From Streptomyces sp. R33 (GTDB taxonomy: Bacteria; Actinomycetota; Actinomycetes; Streptomycetales; Streptomycetaceae): a DNA stretch of 64,000 bases. Within the stretch, counting starts at the first letter, position 1; each line of letters starts with the position of its first letter. The stretch spans positions 5,397,501-5,461,500 of the forward strand of contig NZ_CP165727.1 in the NCBI RefSeq assembly GCF_041200175.1. The letters are read 5' to 3'. Shown here piece after piece: positions 1 to 7,233 of the stretch. The notes under the pieces are model-generated. The model was not told where the DNA came from, searched no databases, and saw only the letters and a program-made list of their open reading frames with translations. Both the position numbers and the translations under genes were made by a program.

Positions 1-1
1 G

Positions 2-52
2 GCACTGTTCGAGGCGATCGAGCGGGAGCAGGAGAAGCGGGGCAACCTGTAG
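2..52 (+). CDS. 3' end of an upstream gene (partial)
   Basis: The first 52 bases read as an open frame ending ALFEAIEREQEKRGNL and a TAG stop, with normal Streptomyces third-position GC bias. A strong hairpin follows 40 bases later, as expected after a gene end. Only 16 residues are visible, so neither the family nor the function can be given. Confidence 0.55.
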   Translation, partial: ALFEAIEREQEKRGNL

Positions 53-91
53 GCCGCAGGTACCGGGCCCCCGGCTAGGTCGCAGGTCCCG

Positions 92-124
92 GGCCCCCGG
101 CGCCGCCTGTCGGCGCCGGGGGCC
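92..124 (+). terminator. Rho-independent-type hairpin
   Basis: Perfect 13-bp arms (92-104 and 112-124) close a 7-base loop. It sits between the end of the partial upstream gene and the end of the convergent TPR gene, so it could terminate both. Confidence 0.75.
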
Positions 125-207
125 TTGCCGTTGGTTTCGGGTGCGGCGCCGTTGCGGGGGGCTGCGCCCCGGTTCCCCGGCCGGCGGGGCTGGATTCGCC
201 GGCGGCT

Positions 208-1752
208 TCAGGCCTTGGACGGGCCGGACTCGGCCGGCTTGGGCGACGGGCTCGGCTTCGGCTTCGCCGCCTTCGGGAGGTCCGGGGCGACCCACGGCTT
301 GGTCGGCTGCATGTTCTCCGGGCCGCCCGGCGGCGGCTGGCCGATCGAGGCGAGGGCCTGCTTCGCCAGCGGGACCCGCGCGGGGGAGAACCGCGGGTTC
401 GTGCGCAGCGCCTCCTCCAGGTGGCGCCGGGCCCCCGCGTCGTCGCCCAGACCCCGCTCGATCATCCCCCGGTGGTACGCGAAGTCCGCACTCCGCGCCC
501 CCCGCTCCGTCGACTTCTTCGCGTACTCCAGCGCCCCCGCGTCGTCGCCCGTCTTGTGCAGCGCCCACGCCAGCGCATCCGCCACCTGCATGTTCTTGTG
601 CCGCGACCACTCCTGCGTCAGCCGCTGCACGGCCGCCGCCGGATTCCCGTGGTCCGCCTCGAACAGGCCGAGGACCACCGCCTCGTTCACCCCCTCCGCC
701 GCGCCCCGCGCCGCCGCCGTGCGCAGCATGTCGTACGGGACCTTCGCCTCGGCCCCGCGCCCCAGCGCATCCAGCAGCTCGCCCAGCTCCAGCGCCAGCC
801 GCGGCACCTGCGCCCGGCCCAGCGCCATCCGGTAGTCCCGGACCGCCTCCCCGCCCCGGCCCAGCCCGGCCAGCGCCCTGGCCCGGCCGCCCAGCGCCTC
901 CGCCTGCGCCGGGTCCGCCCGCAGCGCGCCCTCGTACTGGCGCAGCGCCTCCTTCGCGTCCCCGCGCTCCCAGGCCAGCTCCCCGAGACGGAACAGCACG
1001 TACGCCTTCTCCGCCGGCGACTTCGCCGCACCCCCCGCGTGCTCCATCGCCATCGTCGCGTCCTCGCGCCAGCCGCGGTCCCGGTACACCTGCGAGGCCC
1101 GGATGAACGCCGCCAGCCCCGGCCGCAGGTCCACCAGCCGCTCCATCGACCGCTCGGCGGCCTTGTAGTCGCCGAGGCCCGTGTACGCGTCCACCAGCAC
1201 CGGGTAGGCCGTCCACCGCTTCGGCGCCTGCGCCCGTACGAGCTCGCCCCACTTCTTCCCGGTTGCGAAGTCGCCCCGGGCATTGGCCAGCGTGCCCATG
1301 CCCGTCATCGCGTCGAAGTTGCCCTTCTCGGCCGGGCGGATCTCCAGCGACCGCTTCAGCGCCTTCTCCGCCTTCGGATACCAGCCGGGCTCCGCCGTCC
1401 GGCGCGCCTGCTCCAGGTACGCCGCCCCGAGCACCGCCCAGGACGCGTCGTCCTTGTCGTGCCCCGCGACCCACTGCTCCCGGTCCGCGACCAGCGCCGT
1501 CAGGTCCACCGCCGCCGCCGGCGCACCCATGCCGACCGCCGAGGCGGCCCGCTCGGTGGGCCCCGGCGGGCGCGCGTCGTCGCCCTGGCGGGCCGGCCGG
1601 ATCAGCAGGGCCCCGGCGATCAGGACCACCGCGACCGCGGCCGCCACGAGGGTCTTGCGGCCGGTGAAGGTCACGGGTGGCGCGGGCTGCTGCGCTTCCT
1701 CGTCGATTCGGGCGATTCGGTCGATACGGTCCATGGGGTCACTGTGCGTCAA
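208..1752 (-). CDS. Membrane-anchored tetratricopeptide repeat protein
   Basis: A 514-residue protein with a short cytoplasmic head, one hydrophobic segment at about residues 33-52 (LVAAAVAVVLIAGALLI), and an extracytoplasmic region of repeated TPR-like helix pairs over about residues 85-460. Examples are AEKALKRSLEIRP and ALRQYEGALRADPAQAEAL. The tail is rich in Pro, Lys and Ser. TPR arrays bind other proteins, and no catalytic motif is visible. The longest frame starts with TTG at 1752; an ATG at 1734 (MDRIDRIARIDEE) is an equally good start, and neither has a clear ribosome binding site. It is divergent from the FAD oxidase, with under 100 bases between them. Function is unknown beyond a likely scaffold role at the membrane. 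Confidence 0.85.
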   Translation of the reverse strand: MTHSDPMDRIDRIARIDEEAQQPAPPVTFTGRKTLVAAAVAVVLIAGALLIRPARQGDDARPPGPTERAASAVGMGAPAAAVDLTALVADREQWVAGHDKDDASWAVLGAAYLEQARRTAEPGWYPKAEKALKRSLEIRPAEKGNFDAMTGMGTLANARGDFATGKKWGELVRAQAPKRWTAYPVLVDAYTGLGDYKAAERSMERLVDLRPGLAAFIRASQVYRDRGWREDATMAMEHAGGAAKSPAEKAYVLFRLGELAWERGDAKEALRQYEGALRADPAQAEALGGRARALAGLGRGGEAVRDYRMALGRAQVPRLALELGELLDALGRGAEAKVPYDMLRTAAARGAAEGVNEAVVLGLFEADHGNPAAAVQRLTQEWSRHKNMQVADALAWALHKTGDDAGALEYAKKSTERGARSADFAYHRGMIERGLGDDAGARRHLEEALRTNPRFSPARVPLAKQALASIGQPPPGGPENMQPTKPWVAPDLPKAAKPKPSPSPKPAESGPSKA

Positions 1753-1830
1753 TATGATGAGTTAGCCGAGGTGTCCGAAGCCCGTCGCGGCCGTGTTCAC
1801 ACCGATGGCCCCCGGTGTCACGCTGGGCTC

Positions 1831-3222
1831 ATGGATGTCATGGACGACGATCTCTCCGTACGTCTGCGCGCGAGCCTCCTGGAGGGGCTCCCCGCCGAGG
1901 CCCTCCTCACCGATCCCGAGGTGACCGCCTCCTACGCCACCGACATGGCCAACTTCTGCGCCGCCGGCAGCCCGGCGGCCGTGGTCCTGCCCCGCACGGT
2001 CGAACAGGTGCAGCACGTGCTGCGCACCGCCACCGCCCTACGGGTCCCCGTCGTCCCGCAGGGCGCCCGCACGGGTCTGTCGGGCGCCGCCAACGCCTCC
2101 GACGGCTGCATCCTGCTCTCCCTCGTCAAGATGGACCGGATCCTCGAGGTCAACACCGTCGACCGCATCGCCGTCGTCGAACCCGGCGTCGTGAACGCGG
2201 TGCTCTCACGGGCCGTCGCCGCGCAGGGCCTGTACTACCCGCCCGACCCCTCCAGCTGGGAGCAGTGCACGATCGGCGGCAACATCGGCACCGCGTCCGG
2301 CGGCCTGTGCTGCGTCAAGTACGGGGTCACCGCCGAGTACGTGCTCGGCCTCGACGTGGTCCTCGCCGACGGCAGGCTCCTGCGCACCGGCCGGCGCACC
2401 GCCAAGGGAGTCGCCGGATACGACCTCACCCGGCTCTTCGTCGGCTCCGAGGGCAGCCTCGGCGTTGTCGTCCAGGCCGTCCTCGCCCTGCGTCCGGCGC
2501 CGCCCCGGCAGCTCGCGCTCGCCGCCGAGTTCCCCTCGGCCGCGGCCGCCTGCGCGGCCGTCTGCGCCGTCATGGAGGCCGGACTCACGCCCTCGCTGCT
2601 GGAACTGATGGACCGTACGACCGTCCGCGCCGTCAACGCGCTCGGCAACATGGGCCTCCCCGACACCACCGAGGCCCTGCTCCTCGCCGCCTTCGACACC
2701 CCGCACGCCCCCGACGACCTCGCGGCCGTGGGAAAGCTGTGCACGGCCGCCGGAGCCACCGCCGTCGTCCCCGCCGAGGACGAGGCCGAGTCCGAACTGC
2801 TGCTCCAGGCCCGCCGGATGTCGCTGACCGCCCTGGACACCCTGCGCCCGGCGACGATGATCGACGACGTCTGCGTACCGCGCTCGCGGCTCGCCGAGAT
2901 GCTGGACGGCACGGCCGCCATCGCCCGCACGTACGGCCTGCTCATCGGGGTCTGCGCGCACGCCGGCGACGGCAACACCCACCCGGTGGTCTGCTTCGAC
3001 CCGGCCGACGAGGACGAGACGCGCCGGGCCCGCGAGTCCTTCGACGAGATCATGGCGCTCGGCCTGACCCTCGGCGGGACCATCACCGGCGAGCACGGCG
3101 TCGGGGTCCTGAAGAAGGAGTGGCTCGCGCGGGAACTGGGGCCGGTGGGGCTGGAGATGCAGCGCGCGGTCAAGCAGGCCTTCGACCCGCTCGGCCTGCT
3201 CAACCCCGGCAAGCTCTTCTGA
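1831..3222 (+). CDS. FAD-linked oxidase, GlcD / D-lactate dehydrogenase family
   Basis: A 463-residue flavoenzyme of the FAD_binding_4 plus FAD-oxidase C-terminal type, which oxidises 2-hydroxy acids such as glycolate or D-lactate. The N-terminal PCMH FAD-binding fold carries the typical PQGARTGLSGAA stretch (residues 76-87) and SSWEQCTIGGNIGT. The C-terminal half carries CAHAGDGNTHP near residue 380 and TGEHGVG near 420, the usual active-site and metal motifs. An open frame extends upstream on the + strand, but that part is antisense to the TPR gene; the start was set at ATG 1831, where family similarity begins. The substrate cannot be read from sequence. No GlcE or GlcF partner is nearby. 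Confidence 0.9.
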   Translation: MDVMDDDLSVRLRASLLEGLPAEALLTDPEVTASYATDMANFCAAGSPAAVVLPRTVEQVQHVLRTATALRVPVVPQGARTGLSGAANASDGCILLSLVKMDRILEVNTVDRIAVVEPGVVNAVLSRAVAAQGLYYPPDPSSWEQCTIGGNIGTASGGLCCVKYGVTAEYVLGLDVVLADGRLLRTGRRTAKGVAGYDLTRLFVGSEGSLGVVVQAVLALRPAPPRQLALAAEFPSAAAACAAVCAVMEAGLTPSLLELMDRTTVRAVNALGNMGLPDTTEALLLAAFDTPHAPDDLAAVGKLCTAAGATAVVPAEDEAESELLLQARRMSLTALDTLRPATMIDDVCVPRSRLAEMLDGTAAIARTYGLLIGVCAHAGDGNTHPVVCFDPADEDETRRARESFDEIMALGLTLGGTITGEHGVGVLKKEWLARELGPVGLEMQRAVKQAFDPLGLLNPGKLF

Positions 3223-3269
3223 CCGTACGCCCGGTATGGAACGTACGAGCCCGAGGTGGCGGATCCGCA

Positions 3270-3749
3270 TCACAGGTCGCCGTCCGCCGACTCGTCCGAC
3301 GGCCACGGGTCCCGCATCCACAGGTCGTCGGCCGGGGTCGGCGCCAGCAGCTCCGCCAGCGCGTCGTCCAGGCCCAGCCGCTCGGCCTCGGTGCCGGGCG
3401 GAACCACGTGCAGCGTGCGCTCCAGCCACGCCGACACCGAGCCGGCCGGGGCCTCCAGCAGGGCGTCGCCGTCGGGGGAGGTCAGGGCCATGCAGAGGAC
3501 GGCCTTGTTGTCGACCTTCGTGGGCCAGATCCGGACGTCTCCGTGGCCGCACGGACGGAAGACCCCTTCGACGAGCAGCTCACGGGCGAAGGTCCAGTTG
3601 ACGGGGGTGCTGGAGCCGGCGTGGAAGGTGATGTGCACGGCGTAGGGGTCGTCCGTCAGGTACACCAGCCGGGCGGGGACGGCGATGCTGCGCTCGGGGG
3701 ACAGGACCAGCTTGAGTTCCAGCTCGCGCTCGACGACGGGGTGGTGCAT
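3270..3749 (-). CDS. ssgG: SsgA-like sporulation/cell division protein, probably SsgG
   Basis: A 159-residue member of the SsgA-like protein (SALP) family, found only in morphologically complex actinomycetes. Family hallmarks are the opening ELELKLVLSPE, the DDPYAVHITFHAG stretch, WTFARELLVEG, and LLEAPAGSVSAWLERT followed by VPPGTE. SALPs control where septa and peptidoglycan are laid down during sporulation. The assignment to SsgG rests on its position next to the FAD oxidase and RDD genes, as recalled for S. coelicolor SCO2924; sequence alone supports only the SALP family. The ATG at 3749 was chosen because homology begins there and GTGAGG lies just upstream. It is convergent with the FAD oxidase gene. 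Confidence 0.8.
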   Translation of the reverse strand: MHHPVVERELELKLVLSPERSIAVPARLVYLTDDPYAVHITFHAGSSTPVNWTFARELLVEGVFRPCGHGDVRIWPTKVDNKAVLCMALTSPDGDALLEAPAGSVSAWLERTLHVVPPGTEAERLGLDDALAELLAPTPADDLWMRDPWPSDESADGDL

Positions 3750-4018
3750 GGCGGCCTCACTTCGGGATCTCCGGTTCGTGTCGTGGGGCCGGGTTCGCGC
3801 CCCACACCCGGAGAGAGCACCGATGTGCCCGGGTATGACGCGACTTCGCGCACCGAATCCGGGATTGGCCTGATCCTGTCGGCTGGCTGAAAACAGCCGT
3901 AGGGTGCGGCGTTCGCTCAAAGGCTTGGATTCTCCCGTTACCGGACCTGTCGGGGCACGGTTCTTGGCTATGGTCCTCCCCTTGCACAAGCCTCAAGCCA
4001 CGATCGGAGTTGGGGACA

Positions 4019-5623
4019 TTGACGGCCTCCCCTGGTGACGGCGAGCACGCGGCCCGCGAGGGCTACTACCCCGATCCGTCCATCCCCGGATTCGTCCGGT
4101 ACTGGAACGGCCTCAACTGGGTTCCGGGTACGAGCCGCCCCGCCGCGCGGTCCGACGAGACTGGCCCGGTGTTCCTGGACGAGACCGGCGTGACCGAGGC
4201 GCTGCCCGAACCCGAACCCGGGCCCGAACCCGTCGACGGGCCGGCCGTACCGGCTCCCGCTCCCGCACCCGCCTGGCAGGCCGACCCGCTGCACCAGTCC
4301 GGCTTCGGAGGGCCCCGCGACCACCGCGTGTCCTGGGGCAGCCCGCCGCCGCCCGAGCCCGAAGCGGGGCACGCGCCCGCCCCTTCGGCGGGGGTCTCGC
4401 CGGGCCGCGGGCCGCGTCCGGAGCCGCTGGACGCGGCCGAACGGCCCGAGCGCGGGCCGGGGGTGTCCTTCGCCCGTACGCCGTCCGCCGCGGCGGCCAC
4501 CGCGGAGCGGTTCCCCGCTCAGGCCGCGGCCCGGGGCTCCGCCGAGGGCGTGGGGATCCTGTCCGCGCGCTCCCCGGCGGCCCAGGCCCCGGCCCCGGCT
4601 CCGGCGCCCGCTCCGGCCCCGGCGCCCGCTCCGGCCCCGGCGCCCGCTCCGGCTCCAGCCCCGGCCCCGGCTCCCGTCGAGCCCGCGTGGCCCGCCGCCC
4701 CCGGAGGCAGCGCCGGGCCGTCCGGGCTCACCTCCTCATGGCCGCAGACCCCGCTGCGCCGCGAACCCGCGCCGCGGCACGAGCCCGGAACCCCGCCGCG
4801 GCGCGACCCGGTGGCGGCCCCGCGCGAGCCGGAGGCCCCGGCGGCCTGGGAGCCGGCGGCCCGGCCCGAGCCGGAGGCCCCTCCGCGCCGTGACCCGGCG
4901 GCACGCCCCGAGCCCGGGACGCCGGTGCGGCGCGACCGGGACGCCGCTTCGGCAGCCCGGCCCGTACCGGCGCCGTCGTCGCCGGCTGCGCAGTCCCCGG
5001 CGGCTCCCCCCGCCCCCCGCCGGGCGGCCGTCCCCGCCGAGCCGGATCACGGCATCGAGGCGTCGGCGGCACCGACACCGACACCGGCACCGGCGGCCGA
5101 CCGCACGGCCCCCCGGCCCACCGAGCGGGCCGTCTTCGAGCGGATGGCGGAGCAGGCCGTCCGCCCCGCCGGGCTGGTGCGCCGGGCCCTGGCCCGCGCG
5201 CTGGACACCCTCGTACTCGGCGCGGTCGCGGCGGGTGCCGCCCGACCCCTGCTCCCTGCCGCCACCGCCCACCTCGAGGCCAAGGTCGACGCCGCGAAGG
5301 GCAGCGGGCGGACCACCACCGTGTGGCTGTTCGACACCACCATCGCCGGATACCTGGGCCTCGTGCTGGGAGCCGTACTGCTCTTCGGGGTGTTCTACGA
5401 GGCGCTGCCCACCGCCCGCTGGGGCCGCACCCCGGGCAAGAAGCTCCTCGGGGTCCGGGTGCTGTCCGCCGCCACGCTCCGCCCGCCCACGTTCGGGGCG
5501 GCGCTGCGCCGCTGGCTGGTGTACGCGTTCCTCGGGCTCCCCGGCAGCCTCTGGTGCCTGGTGGACCGGCCCCGCCGCCGGGGCTGGCACGACCGGGCGG
5601 CCGGGACGTACGTGGCCCGCTGA
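4019..5623 (+). CDS. RDD-family membrane protein with DUF2510 domain
   Basis: About 534 residues in three parts. An N-terminal DUF2510 motif reads YYPDPSIPGFVRYWNG. A long disordered linker follows, rich in Pro, Ala and Arg-Glu-Pro, including a run of repeated PAPA units. A C-terminal RDD domain (about residues 380-534) has three hydrophobic segments, the RDD-type motif RALARALDTLVLG and the WGRTPGKKLLGVRV motif. RDD proteins are integral membrane proteins of mostly unknown role, some linked to ion transport. TTG 4019 is preferred because GGAG stands about 9 bases upstream; TTG 4010 is in the same frame. A second RDD gene follows 100 bases downstream. Confidence 0.8.
   Translation: MTASPGDGEHAAREGYYPDPSIPGFVRYWNGLNWVPGTSRPAARSDETGPVFLDETGVTEALPEPEPGPEPVDGPAVPAPAPAPAWQADPLHQSGFGGPRDHRVSWGSPPPPEPEAGHAPAPSAGVSPGRGPRPEPLDAAERPERGPGVSFARTPSAAAATAERFPAQAAARGSAEGVGILSARSPAAQAPAPAPAPAPAPAPAPAPAPAPAPAPAPAPVEPAWPAAPGGSAGPSGLTSSWPQTPLRREPAPRHEPGTPPRRDPVAAPREPEAPAAWEPAARPEPEAPPRRDPAARPEPGTPVRRDRDAASAARPVPAPSSPAAQSPAAPPAPRRAAVPAEPDHGIEASAAPTPTPAPAADRTAPRPTERAVFERMAEQAVRPAGLVRRALARALDTLVLGAVAAGAARPLLPAATAHLEAKVDAAKGSGRTTTVWLFDTTIAGYLGLVLGAVLLFGVFYEALPTARWGRTPGKKLLGVRVLSAATLRPPTFGAALRRWLVYAFLGLPGSLWCLVDRPRRRGWHDRAAGTYVAR
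4586..4676 (+). repeat. In-frame tandem repeat coding for Pro-Ala
   Basis: Near-perfect 18-bp units built from GCTCCGGCCCCGGCGCCC encode an uninterrupted (Pro-Ala)n linker inside the first RDD gene. Such tracts are prone to length change by slippage. Confidence 0.8.
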
Positions 5624-5722
5624 GGCCCGGCCACGGCCCCGCCGGGGGGCCGCCGGGGGCGGCTTCCCCCGAACGGACGCCGTCCCGTTGCGGGGTTCGC
5701 GGAGCCGGGTTCGACTCGGGCC

Positions 5723-6469
5723 ATGAGTACCGATCAGCCGCCGCCGGGCCAGCCGCCCGAGGACGACCCGTTCCTCAAGAAGCCCCAGGAACCGACGCCT
5801 CCGTCGGGCGGCTCGCCGTACGGCCCGCCGCCGGGCGGCGCGCCCCCGCCCCCGCCCCCGGGCGGCCCGTACGGCGGCGGGGCGGGCGGTGCGGGCGGTG
5901 GTGGTGGGTACCCGCCACCACCGCCCCCTTACGGCGGAGGCGGTGACGCCTACGGCGGTGGCGGCATGCCGGATCCGCTGGCCGGGATGCCCCCACTCGC
6001 CGACACGGGCAGGAGGCTTGTCGCACGCCTCATCGACTTGATCATCGTGTCCGTGCCCCTCGCCCTCATCCGGTGGGCGCTCGACGGGGATTTCTACCAG
6101 GTGAACACGGACAAGGGTGAGGACGTCAGTGACGCCGTGAACGGGTGGTACGTCGGCAGCGGCCTCGTCTTCCTGCTGATCTCGATCCTCGCGTACGTCG
6201 GCTACGACTGGTGGTTCACCAAGAGCAACGGGCAGACTCCCGGCAAGAAGTGGATGCGCATGCGCGTCGCGATGCTCAACGACGGCAGCGTCCCGACGTC
6301 CAAGGCCGCTCTGGCGCGCGCCGCCACTCTCTGGCTGCCGTGGCTGGTCTGCTGCCTTTGCGGTTGCCTCTGGCCCATCGTGCTGTTCATCTCGGTGCTG
6401 GTCGACAAGCCGTACCAGCAGGGTCTGCACGACAAAGCCGCCAAGACCGTGGTGGTCAGAACCACGTAG
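5723..6469 (+). CDS. RDD-family membrane protein
   Basis: A 248-residue protein with a Pro/Gly-rich cytoplasmic head (about residues 1-90, many PPPP and YGGG units) and a C-terminal RDD domain. The domain shows GRRLVARLIDLIIVSVPLAL, a second hydrophobic segment GLVFLLISILAYVGYDWWF, NGQTPGKKWMRMRV and a third segment rich in Trp, Leu and Cys. It is a paralogue of the upstream RDD protein, on the same strand and separated by 100 bases, so the two may be co-transcribed. The ATG at 5723 gives MSTDQPPPGQPP. No enzymatic motif is visible. Confidence 0.85.
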   Translation: MSTDQPPPGQPPEDDPFLKKPQEPTPPSGGSPYGPPPGGAPPPPPPGGPYGGGAGGAGGGGGYPPPPPPYGGGGDAYGGGGMPDPLAGMPPLADTGRRLVARLIDLIIVSVPLALIRWALDGDFYQVNTDKGEDVSDAVNGWYVGSGLVFLLISILAYVGYDWWFTKSNGQTPGKKWMRMRVAMLNDGSVPTSKAALARAATLWLPWLVCCLCGCLWPIVLFISVLVDKPYQQGLHDKAAKTVVVRTT

Positions 6470-6502
6470 CGCACGCCCCGCCGGGCCGTGAAGGCCCGCG
6501 GC

Positions 6503-6850
6503 TCAGTGGTGCACCGGCTGTTCGACGGCGGCCGCCCGGGGTTCAGGCACCCGGGCGGCCGCCGCGTCTGCGGCCGCCGTGTCCACGGGGCCCGGTTCGG
6601 GCGTGATTTCGGCAACACCGGGGGAAGCGGCACGGGTGCGGGCGGGAGCTCCGGCGGGGGCGGCGTGCCGGCCGCGGCGGCGGGGGCTCGCGGCGGTGAG
6701 CGCGACGAGCAGTCCGAGGGCCAGGGCGACGGTGGCGATGACGGCGATCCCGCGCCCCGTGCTCGTCTCCGAGAGCAGCAGCATGGCGATCGTCGACACG
6801 ACTACGGTGGCGGACCCGTAGAACAGCTGGGCGGCAGTCGGACGCGGCAT
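6503..6850 (-). CDS. Small two-pass membrane protein
   Basis: A 115-residue protein with two predicted membrane helices (about residues 9-27 and 33-54) followed by an Ala/Pro/Arg-rich cytoplasmic tail. It resembles no family that I can name. The start is set at ATG 6850 (MPRPTAAQLFYGS), which has GAGG about 12 bases upstream; a longer in-frame start at 6892 is possible. It is convergent with the second RDD gene. Confidence 0.6.
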   Translation of the reverse strand: MPRPTAAQLFYGSATVVVSTIAMLLLSETSTGRGIAVIATVALALGLLVALTAASPRRRGRHAAPAGAPARTRAASPGVAEITPEPGPVDTAAADAAAARVPEPRAAAVEQPVHH

Positions 6851-7233
6851 GGCGATATCCGTCCTCAAGGCGGGGAGGGGGAGTCTGCTCAACTAGGTCG
6901 CGCGTCAAGGGACTCTACGTCGGGGGATTCCCGAGCGGAACCGCCAGTAAGCGTGACCTAACCCACGGTGCCGGAGCACGGGGGGCGCACGGGTTCACCC
7001 GCCCGTCCCACAGTGTGGTCAGAACGCGCCCTTCGTCCCCTATGGCAGAGGAACGTCCGGATAGCGGAACTCCCTGACCGCATAGTGCAGTTGTAAGGAA
7101 GAAGTCAAGGTCTGTCTTTTCTTTAGACTCTCCGGTCAAATGTCGTCACTTGAGACGCGCGCCGCGCGGAACCCCCCGCTCCTATGGAGACGTTCCGACC
7201 TGTGTCGCGGCCGCGGGAGGGGAACGACATCAA
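6851..7233. promoter_or_regulatory. Divergent intergenic region upstream of the M6 protease
   Basis: About 380 bases without a supported gene lie between the small membrane protein and the secreted protease. The stretch around 7090-7140 is clearly more AT-rich than its surroundings and probably holds the protease promoter. I see no strong palindrome. Confidence 0.4.

Noticed and set aside
421..1830. N-terminal extension of the FAD oxidase frame
   Set aside because: This part is antisense to the TPR gene and is Arg/Pro/Leu-rich; family similarity starts at ATG 1831.
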